NCBI RefSeq assembly: GCF_000308375.1
Contig: NZ_BAFQ01000056.1
Span: forward strand, 1-49,993
DNA length: 49,993 nt
DNA from: Nocardia aobensis NBRC 100429
GTDB taxonomy: Bacteria; Actinomycetota; Actinomycetes; Mycobacteriales; Mycobacteriaceae
Direction: 5' to 3'
Positions 43,867-49,993 of this stretch are shown piece by piece (within the stretch, counting starts at the first letter, position 1; the number at the start of each line of letters is the position of its first letter). The notes under the pieces are model-generated. The model saw only the letters and a program-made list of their open reading frames with translations. It had not been told where the DNA came from and searched no databases. A program made the translations under genes and the position numbers.

Positions 43867-45149
43867 GTCGCCGGTATCGCCGCGGCGCGCCGCCGGAGCA
43901 GACGCGTGAGCGCGAGTCCGAGCAGCGCGACGGCGACGAGGACGTAGGTGTTGCCCAGTAGGTGCTGCCACCAGTTCCAGGTGAGCTCCCGGTCGCCACC
44001 GCCCGGCACCAGCACCTGTCCGATGAGGAACGGTGCGGTGACGGCGGCGATCGCGCCGGCCACCGCCGCGGCGGATCTGCTGGTGGACCACAACGCGGCG
44101 GTCACCAGCGCGGGTGCCACCCACACCCAGTGATGAGTCCACGACACCGGCGAAACCAGCAGCAGCACAGCGGCATTCACGAGCAGCGCGGCAACCGAGA
44201 GCCTCGTGATCGCGGGGGCGTTCCCGGGTGTGATCGGGGCGGCGGCGGTGCGCTCGGCGCGGAAGAGCAGGTACATCGCGACCGCGCCGGCGGCGGCGAC
44301 GGCGAGCCCGAGACCCAGCCACACCGCCGCGGCCGCGGATTCGGGCAGGCCGAGCCGGTAGATCATGCCTTTGAGGGACTGGTTGCCGGCGTAGTAGGGC
44401 GCCCCGATGCGACCGGTGTCGACGATCGCGTGCAGCCAGTACTGCGTGGATGTCCGCGGGAACAGTACGAATCCGGCGAGCACCACTCCCGCGGCGGTCG
44501 CCGCCGCCGTTCCCGCCGCTTTCCAGTCCCGGCGAATCAGCAGATAGAGCACGAAGGCCGCCGGGGTCAGTTTCGTGACGGCGGCGATGCCGATCAGCAC
44601 GCCGCGGGGCCAGCGCGGCTTCTCGGTCAGGCAGTCCAGCGCGACCGCGGCCATCAGAATGATGTTGATCTGCCCGAACCACAGTGTCGTGTGCACCGGC
44701 TCGAGCGCCGCCATCGCGATGACGACGGGGGTGATCAGAGTCGCTTTCGACCGCGGGTTCAGCTCGGGCCGGACCCGGGAGAGCACCAGCCAGATCGTCA
44801 CCCACAGACAGGCCAGCGAACTGGCCGTCACCGCGACCTCCGCGAGCCAGAGCGGCATCACGGCCAGCGGAGTCATCAGCAGCGCTGCCGACGGGGGATA
44901 GGTGAACGGCAGGTCGGTGTGGCCGGCGACCGGTAGCGGCGGCCCGTACAGTGCGCCGTGGTGCAACCAGGCCAGGGTGTCGACCCGATACACCTGCAGA
45001 TCGAGGAAACCGTGCAACGCCGAGATGAGCAGGGCAGCCGACACCGAGAGTAGAAGTCCGATCAGGATCGGGATGCGGGGGAAATATCTCGTATCGTCGG
45101 AATGCTGTTGGCGCAGCAGCTGACGCCGCTCCGCCCGCACCGTGATCAT
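43854..45149 (-). CDS. GT87-family (DUF2029) polyprenyl-phosphate-type mannosyltransferase-like membrane protein
   Basis: A 431-residue protein with about ten transmembrane segments. The extracytoplasmic loop DLQVYRVDTLAWLHHGALYG contains the acidic residue typical of GT-C enzymes, followed by DLPFTYPPSAALLMTPLAVM and, further on, HTTLWFGQINIILMAAVALD, which are landmarks of GT87. Relatives in mycobacteria add mannose from polyprenyl phosphate-mannose to lipoglycans; the acceptor here is unknown. The ATG overlaps the stop of the PAP2 gene (ATGA), so the two are coupled. Confidence 0.85.
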   Translation of the reverse strand: MITVRAERRQLLRQQHSDDTRYFPRIPILIGLLLSVSAALLISALHGFLDLQVYRVDTLAWLHHGALYGPPLPVAGHTDLPFTYPPSAALLMTPLAVMPLWLAEVAVTASSLACLWVTIWLVLSRVRPELNPRSKATLITPVVIAMAALEPVHTTLWFGQINIILMAAVALDCLTEKPRWPRGVLIGIAAVTKLTPAAFVLYLLIRRDWKAAGTAAATAAGVVLAGFVLFPRTSTQYWLHAIVDTGRIGAPYYAGNQSLKGMIYRLGLPESAAAAVWLGLGLAVAAAGAVAMYLLFRAERTAAAPITPGNAPAITRLSVAALLVNAAVLLLVSPVSWTHHWVWVAPALVTAALWSTSRSAAAVAGAIAAVTAPFLIGQVLVPGGGDRELTWNWWQHLLGNTYVLVAVALLGLALTRLLRRRAAAIPATQAG

Positions 45150-46474
45150 GAAGCTGAGACCGACCTTTCGATGTTCGCCGTTCGGCGCTCGGGCGCGGCG
45201 AACCACGTCGTGTAGAACAGGGAGATCACGGCCGCCAGTGCGGCCAGGACCGCGAGTCCGGACGGCAACGGATGGGCGGCCATGGTCTCTGCGAGGAAAC
45301 GATAGGACAGCAGCAGCCCCGCGAAAACCCCGGCGCCGAGGGTCACCATGTGAATCCGTTTGCTGTCCCAGCCACGATCGGGTTCGCGCAGTGCCGATTC
45401 CACCGTGAGGGACAGGACCGCACCCGCCACCAGATCGCAGCCGTAGTGGTAGCCGAAGCCGAGCGTCGCCAGCAGCGTGCACACCAGCCATACCGCACCG
45501 CCCCAGCGCAGCCACCGCGGCCCGGTGCGCGAATGCACGAACAGTGCTGTGGCCCAAGCGGTGTGCATCGACGGCATGCAGTTGCGGGCGGTGCCGGCGT
45601 CGAAGAGCATCGGCGCCGGGGTGCCGGTGATCGCCGGCACCGTGTGCGGCCAGTCGCCGATCTGCAGGCCGTGGCCCAGCGGGCCGTAGGCGAAGACCGG
45701 GCCGACCACGGGAAACAGCACGTAGACGAGCGGCCCGACGATGCCCAGTACCAGGAAGGTGCGCAACAGATTGTGCCGTGGCCACGGCCTCGTCGTCACA
45801 TTGCGCAGCTGCCACACCGCGACCACCACGGCGGCCGCCGGCAATTGGATGTACACCGCGTGCAACACGGTCGACGGGACCGGGCCCGCCGCGTCCAGGA
45901 GGCTGCCGACGACCCACGCCGGATCTCCCAGTGCGCGATCGGCATATTGCACGTACTGATCCAGTACGCGCGGACCGGCGGAGATGCTCACCAGCAGCCA
46001 GGTGTCGGCGAGCTTCGACGCCATGATCAGCAACACACCGAATGCGATGGCGCGCAGGGCGATCCGCCGTCGCCGGCCACGCCACCGAGCGACGGTCAGC
46101 ACGAGCGCGGTCAAGACCAGCGTCGGGCCGGTTCCGATCGAGAGGTGCCAGTGGCACAGCGCCTGCACGCCGAGCACCAGCAGGTCCAGTACCGCGGCCG
46201 ACGCGAGGCTGATGACGCGCACGCGCGCGGGCACGCCGACGCACGCGAGGCCCAGGCCCGCCCAGGTGACGAACGCCGATTGCGGGTCGGCCGCGTAATC
46301 GGCGAGGAGACTACGAAAGGGCCCGAGGGCGCCGTGCGCGGATGCCCACACCTGGGCGACGGTGAGCAGGACCACAGCGCCGACGACTGCGGCAGCGGCT
46401 CCTGCTCGGGGCTTTTTCCCACCCCCGGATAACGACGACGAGGGAACTACCCTCGCCTCGTGGTCGATCAACAC
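45146..46474 (-). CDS. PAP2-superfamily membrane phosphatase
   Basis: A ~442-residue protein with many transmembrane segments. RNCMPSMHTAWATAL contains the PSMH motif of PAP2 phosphatases and the later FGYHYGCDLVAGAVL has the final catalytic His-x3-Asp. The arrangement resembles inositol-phosphoryl ceramide synthase/AUR1-like PAP2 proteins of actinobacteria. It may act on polyprenyl or inositol phospholipids; with the coupled GT87 gene, it suggests lipoglycan or lipid carrier work. The start is uncertain: GTG 46474 is chosen, TTG 46492 is possible; neither has a ribosome binding site. Confidence 0.8.
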   Translation of the reverse strand: MLIDHEARVVPSSSLSGGGKKPRAGAAAAVVGAVVLLTVAQVWASAHGALGPFRSLLADYAADPQSAFVTWAGLGLACVGVPARVRVISLASAAVLDLLVLGVQALCHWHLSIGTGPTLVLTALVLTVARWRGRRRRIALRAIAFGVLLIMASKLADTWLLVSISAGPRVLDQYVQYADRALGDPAWVVGSLLDAAGPVPSTVLHAVYIQLPAAAVVVAVWQLRNVTTRPWPRHNLLRTFLVLGIVGPLVYVLFPVVGPVFAYGPLGHGLQIGDWPHTVPAITGTPAPMLFDAGTARNCMPSMHTAWATALFVHSRTGPRWLRWGGAVWLVCTLLATLGFGYHYGCDLVAGAVLSLTVESALREPDRGWDSKRIHMVTLGAGVFAGLLLSYRFLAETMAAHPLPSGLAVLAALAAVISLFYTTWFAAPERRTANIERSVSAS

Positions 46475-46527
46475 TGAAGATCGATAACACAACGTAAACG
46501 GAGGCGCAACTTCCGGTTACCGGAAAG

Positions 46528-47406
46528 CTAAAAACCTCCGTCGAATCCGCCGAAGTCGCCTCCGTCGAAACCGCCACCGCCGTCGAAGAAGCCGCCCCCG
46601 TCGAAGCCGCCGCCGTCGTAGCCGCCACCCTGGTCGTAGCCGCCACCCTGGTCGTAGCCGCCGCCGTCGTATCCGGCGGTGTCGTATCCGCCCTGGTCCC
46701 CGCCGTCGAAGCCCTGCCCGGCATCCTGGCCCGCATCGAATCCGGCGTCATAGCCTGCGCCGTAACCGTTTTCGAAACCGGCCGCGCCGTAGCCGACGCC
46801 GTGCATACCGCCGAACAGCGCATCGAACAGCAGCACCGAGCCGACGCCCCAGGCGCCGGCCACCAGCGCGGTCTTCCACCACGGCTCGGAATACCAGCCG
46901 GCCGGGACCGGACGCCCGGCGACCCGGCCGCCCGGATAGTAGTTCGGAGTTTGCGGAGAAGGCGTCGGCGACGCTTCGATGCTGCGGCCGTCGAAGTCGA
47001 CGGTGCGGTCCTCGGTGACGCGTCCGGCGGACCGCTGTCCGTCCAGTTCGGGGACCGGTGGGCCGGGATCGAGATTCATCGCGGTGCGGGCCGCGCGCAC
47101 GTAGTACAGGCCCTCGATCGCGGTTTCCTTGGCCAGCCGAGCCTGGGTGACGGTCGTGGCCTGATCGATCTGCGATCCGGCGGCGTTGAGTCGTTCACCC
47201 GCATCCGCCAGCGCCTGCTTGGAGGCCTGGTCGGTCCCCGTGAGGTTGTAGACCTGGCCGCCGAGGCGTTCGATCAACCGGCGTGCGTCGGCCTTCGCGT
47301 CGGCGAGTTGGTTGTTGTCCCGGGTGCGTTGGTTCGAGCGCCCCGCGACCATCATCGCGACACACGCGATCAGGACGACGACCAGAAGGATCAGCAGCAG
47401 CCACAC
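46528..47406 (-). CDS. Membrane protein with a glycine-rich Tyr/Asp/Phe repeat tail
   Basis: A 292-residue protein. One N-terminal transmembrane helix (WLLLILLVVVLIACVAMMVA) is followed by a helical region rich in Ala and Gln (~25-100, LADAKADARRLIERLGGQVY), a linker, a second hydrophobic stretch (TALVAGAWGVGSVLLFDALF) and a ~90-residue tail of GGYDQGGG, GGFDGGG units. The tail looks disordered and prone to phase separation or surface contact. The coding repeat is made of ~18-base units around 46610-46680. The start is GTG 47406, without strong RBS support. The family of the helical part resembles actinobacterial DUF1542-annotated proteins; function is unknown. Confidence 0.7.
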   Translation of the reverse strand: MWLLLILLVVVLIACVAMMVAGRSNQRTRDNNQLADAKADARRLIERLGGQVYNLTGTDQASKQALADAGERLNAAGSQIDQATTVTQARLAKETAIEGLYYVRAARTAMNLDPGPPVPELDGQRSAGRVTEDRTVDFDGRSIEASPTPSPQTPNYYPGGRVAGRPVPAGWYSEPWWKTALVAGAWGVGSVLLFDALFGGMHGVGYGAAGFENGYGAGYDAGFDAGQDAGQGFDGGDQGGYDTAGYDGGGYDQGGGYDQGGGYDGGGFDGGGFFDGGGGFDGGDFGGFDGGF

Positions 47407-47448
47407 ATCGACCAGAGTACGCGTCGGCGGTTTGCCCGAGGCTTGCTC

Positions 47449-48453
47449 TCAGCCCGCGACGGCGGCGTCGTAGGCGAGTCGGGCGGCGTCGTAACCGCCC
47501 GGCTCGCCGCCGGAATCGCCGAGCTCGGAAAGTGCGAACTGCCGCTTGCCGGCCGTTTTGGCCGAGTACATCGCCCGGTCCGCGCTGCGCAGCAGATCGG
47601 AGAAGTCGCACGGTCGCCCGGGTGGGGAGAAGGCGGTGCCGACGCTCGCGGACACCGGCACCGGTCCGGCATCGGTCGGCACCGGATCGTGCAGGGCGGT
47701 CAGCACGCGCATCGCCACCTCGGCGAGGGTGTTGCGCCGGGCGGGCAGGGCGAGGACGAATTCGTCTCCGCCGTAGCGGCATACGACCGTTTCGTCCGGG
47801 CAGGCCGCGCGCAGCCGCCGCGAGATCTCCACCAGCACCTCGTCGCCGACGGAATGGCCGTAGCCGTCGTTGATCTGCTTGAAGTCGTCCAGGTCGATCA
47901 GCAGCAGGCCCACGCCGCGGGTGTGGTCGGTGGCCATCACACGCACGCGTTCCTGCAACAGGGAGCGGTTGGCGAGGTCGGTGAGTGCGTCGTGGGTCGC
48001 CTCGTGCCGCAGCCGGTTCTGCAGCGCCGCGATCTCCTGTACGCGCACGGAGACCGCTGCCGTCAGATTGCGCTCCTGCTGAGCGAGGGCGCGTTGCTGC
48101 AGGGCCTCGGCATAGCTGTCGATGGCATGGCTGGCCACGAACGGCCACCGGGTCGCCACCAGGGAGCCGGGTTCACCCGGCGCGAAGCCCAGCAGGGCTC
48201 TGGTGGCGGGGGCGAGCATGCGGGTGCGATCGAAGGGCGCCTCGGCCAGCCGTCGCCCGATCGCGCGGGCGGCCGGAACCGGAAACGGTTCGGACTGTGC
48301 AAGATTCAACAATTCGTCGACGATGGCCGCGAACACCTGCTCGAGGTGTTCGGGCTCGACTGTCAGCCCGCTGCCGGCATAGACGGCACGAACCCAGTCC
48401 CGTGTCGTCGCCGCGACGTTCGCGGCGGTCTGCGTGTCGAGTTCGGCAGGCAT
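47449..48453 (-). CDS. GGDEF-domain diguanylate cyclase
   Basis: A 334-residue cytosolic protein. Residues ~1-150 form a helical sensor-like domain with a coiled-coil end (QQRALAQQERNLTAAVSVRV). The GGDEF domain follows: HDALTDLANRSLL, IDLDDFKQINDGYGHSVGDE and the intact active site RYGGDEF. It should make cyclic di-GMP from two GTP. There is no clear RxxD inhibitory site directly before the motif. ATG 48453 has GAGGTGATC upstream. The signal sensed is unknown; N-terminal domain resembles GAF-free actinobacterial regulators. Confidence 0.88.
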   Translation of the reverse strand: MPAELDTQTAANVAATTRDWVRAVYAGSGLTVEPEHLEQVFAAIVDELLNLAQSEPFPVPAARAIGRRLAEAPFDRTRMLAPATRALLGFAPGEPGSLVATRWPFVASHAIDSYAEALQQRALAQQERNLTAAVSVRVQEIAALQNRLRHEATHDALTDLANRSLLQERVRVMATDHTRGVGLLLIDLDDFKQINDGYGHSVGDEVLVEISRRLRAACPDETVVCRYGGDEFVLALPARRNTLAEVAMRVLTALHDPVPTDAGPVPVSASVGTAFSPPGRPCDFSDLLRSADRAMYSAKTAGKRQFALSELGDSGGEPGGYDAARLAYDAAVAG

Positions 48454-49128
48454 CGCCGATCACCTCGCGCAGACGTCGTCGACGCCGGCGCTCCGGCCGG
48501 TCACGCCCTCCGGAACGCGCTCACTGCTTCGCGGTCGAGTACACCTTCGGCGCACGCTCACCGCCCCCTTTCCAGATACCCCCGTCCGGCAAAAAGGATC
48601 CTAGCAAGCCACTCGGCACCGAAAAACGCTGTTTTACAACCTGTTCCGATAAGTCACGAATGGCGATCGGCAGTGTGATCGACTCCGGGCCTGCGGCGTT
48701 ACACCTTGCCTCAGCGTGTCGCTCGCGGCGTGTTGCGGGGGATGTTCACTCCTGAGTGCGCAGGACTTCGTGAAACGTTCTTATCGCAGGCCAGGGGCCT
48801 TGACGCGGGATCCCGGTCCGCGCGGTGGCGGCGAGCCGCCGGTGACGAGTATCACAGCAGGTTGCGAGAGTCCGGTCGGGGGGTGAGTGGCGCGATATCT
48901 CGTGGGCGCGATGCGCCACTTCGGCATCGCCGCGCTCGAAGTTCCGTCGTCGAAGTTTGCTGTCCAATCGCTACGGGCCTGCTCCGGGGGGGAGTTCGGC
49001 GCGCCGGTGAGCAGCCCGGTGGACGCGCCGGGCGAAAACCGGGTGTGCGATTGGCATTCCGGAAGTGAAGTTCGGTACAGTCCTACACGCAGACGACATC
49101 GTGGCGATCCCATTGGTGTCGTATGCCT
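48454..49128. other. Intergenic region before the tRNA pair, no gene seen
   Basis: A ~675-base GC-rich gap between the cyclase gene start and tRNA-Gly. It must hold the cyclase promoter on the minus strand and the tRNA promoter on the plus strand. Open frames are arginine/serine rich and lack ribosome binding sites. Confidence 0.55.
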
Positions 49129-49199
<71 letters not shown>

Positions 49200-49278
49200 C
49201 CGAGGTGGGGATTGTCGGCAATTCCCGGCCGCCGGATCCCGTCCATCGGGAGGCGCCAGCGCAACCGCTGGACGGAAA

Positions 49279-49355
49279 CGGGATGTAGCGCAGCTTGGTA
49301 GCGCATCCGCTTTGGGAGCGGAGGGTCGCAGGTTCAAATCCTGTCATCCCGACCA
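49279..49355 (+). tRNA. tRNA-Pro (anticodon UGG)
   Basis: The acceptor stem CGGGATG pairs with CATCCCG; the anticodon loop TTTGGGA gives TGG, the T arm contains GGTTCAAATCC, the discriminator is A and CCA is encoded (49353-49355). Confidence 0.95.
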
Positions 49356-49421
49356 CAGATGACCGGGAATTTCCGCTCGGTCGTGGGCGCTGAACGAACA
49401 AGGGTCGCGTTCTGCGGCCGA

Positions 49422-49461
49422 CCGGACGATCGCAACCGTACCCGGGTCCCGACAAGACGGT
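49422..49461 (+). ncRNA. Guanidine-III riboswitch (ykkC-III class)
   Basis: The 40-base segment starts CCGGACGA, continues with CCGTACCCGG and ends GACAAGACGGT, matching the known consensus blocks of guanidine-III RNA. CCGG at 49422-49425 can pair with CCGG at 49442-49445 to form the pseudoknot, and ACCGT (49435-49439) pairs with ACGGT (49457-49461). The element ends ~22 bases before the ATG of an SMR/Gdx gene, whose ribosome binding site (AAAGGA) is just downstream. Guanidine should turn the gene on, by analogy with known members. Confidence 0.85.
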
Positions 49462-49483
49462 ATTTCCGAAAGGAATGCTGACT

Positions 49484-49798
49484 ATGGCGTGGATCGTGCT
49501 GGTGCTGTCCGGAGTCTTCGAAGCCGTCTGGGCCACCGCGCTGGGAAAGTCACACGGCTTCACCCGCCTCGTGCCGTCGCTGGTCTTCGCGGCCGCGCTC
49601 GTCGCCTCGATGTCGGGTCTCGCCTATGCCATGCGCACACTGCCCGTGGGCACCTCATACGCGGTGTGGGTGGGCATCGGGGCCGCGCTCACCGTGCTGT
49701 ACGCGATGATGACCGGTGCCGAGCAGGCCTCGCTGGTGAAGATCGTATTGCTGCTGCTGATCGTCGCCGGGGTGGTGGGCCTGAAGGTGACCGGTTAG
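49484..49798 (+). CDS. gdx: SMR-family guanidinium exporter, Gdx/SugE type
   Basis: A 104-residue protein with four transmembrane helices. VLVLSGVFEAVWATALGKS carries the essential Glu in helix 1, followed by the conserved YAMRTLPVGTSYAVWVGIGA and LLLLLIVAGVVGLKV. A dimer would exchange guanidinium for protons. The preceding guanidine-III riboswitch supports the Gdx rather than the multidrug EmrE assignment. ATG 49484 is chosen for AAAGGA upstream; the ATG at 49475 is too close to it. A perfect 16-base-pair hairpin follows the gene. Confidence 0.9.
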   Translation: MAWIVLVLSGVFEAVWATALGKSHGFTRLVPSLVFAAALVASMSGLAYAMRTLPVGTSYAVWVGIGAALTVLYAMMTGAEQASLVKIVLLLLIVAGVVGLKVTG

Positions 49799-49826
49799 CC
49801 GCTCGAATCGGCCTGTCCCACGCCGA

Positions 49827-49861
49827 GCGGTATCCGCGGCGACATTCGCCGCGGATACCGC
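49827..49861 (+). terminator. Very stable hairpin after the Gdx gene
   Basis: GCGGTATCCGCGGCGA (49827-49842) pairs perfectly with TCGCCGCGGATACCGC (49846-49861) around a 3-base loop, 28 bases after the stop. No T run follows. The rest to the right end (49862-49993) shows no gene. Confidence 0.7.
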
Positions 49862-49993
49862 CACGTCGGCCACGCTCGACTCCGCCGGGTAACCCGCGTA
49901 CCCCCGGCTGCCGATGTGCGTGTTATCGGCTGTGACGCGCCGGCCGGGCGGAGCCGGCCGAATGCGATTGCGCGTGAACGCGTTTCGTTCCAC

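Noticed and set aside
49862..49993. Possible gene entering from the right edge
   Set aside because: Frames at the right edge are short, arginine-rich and lack any start signal or recognisable sequence.

Overview
The window looks like chromosome from a high-GC mycolic-acid actinobacterium, most likely Nocardia or a close relative. Coding GC is high, many starts are GTG or TTG, and several genes have a TANNNT -10 box only 6-7 bases before the start codon, as in leaderless genes of Mycobacterium-type bacteria. From about 14 kb rightwards the gene order (ssb, ettA, giant NAD-glutamate dehydrogenase, thioesterase, glbO, aglA, ctaJ, a DUF5130 protein, pepN, a CPWC DsbA-like protein, rpiB, a Nei-type glycosylase) recalls the M. 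tuberculosis Rv2478c-Rv2464c region. That comparison is from memory, not from a search.

Left part (1 to about 13.98 kb) is accessory DNA. It holds a divergent pair of SprT-like zinc proteins (one HEAVH, one HHATH), a class II Fic protein, a protein of unknown function, an HNH_2 endonuclease with a zinc ribbon, a 64-residue zinc-ribbon protein, a 900-residue protein with ten zinc-ribbon repeats split five and five around a PD-(D/E)XK-type nuclease, a transposase scrap, an ATP-dependent DNA ligase, an AT-richer HEPN-like gene and a tyrosine recombinase. The recombinase lies directly beyond the 3' end of a tRNA-Arg(UCU) gene. This is the layout of an island integrated into a tRNA 3' end, whose far end lies outside the window.

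Central part (14.2-31.2 kb) is core: a CopD-CtaG fusion, a PLP enzyme, ssb, ettA, gdh, a thioesterase and its partner, an NAD(P)-binding epimerase-like gene with TetR-like operators, an HNH gene, glbO, aglA, and the pair ctaJ and DUF5130, which links to the cytochrome bcc-aa3 supercomplex. At 31.3-33.2 kb there is a small proteolysis module: an XRE regulator ending in Ala-Ala (PopR/ClgR-like), and a two-gene clpP operon in which one subunit has kept Ser/His/Asp and the other has Ala at the serine position. Related palindromes occur upstream of the regulator and of the clpP operon.

Right part (33.2-50 kb): a SnoaL-like protein, pepN, purC, an ECF42-type sigma factor with its DGPF partner under a perfect CRP-type site, a ferredoxin-reductase-like flavoprotein, a DsbA-like protein, an M48 protease, rpiB, a Nei-type glycosylase, a GT87 glycosyltransferase coupled to a PAP2 enzyme, a glycine-rich membrane protein, a GGDEF diguanylate cyclase, tRNA-Gly and tRNA-Pro, and an SMR/Gdx exporter preceded by a guanidine-III riboswitch.
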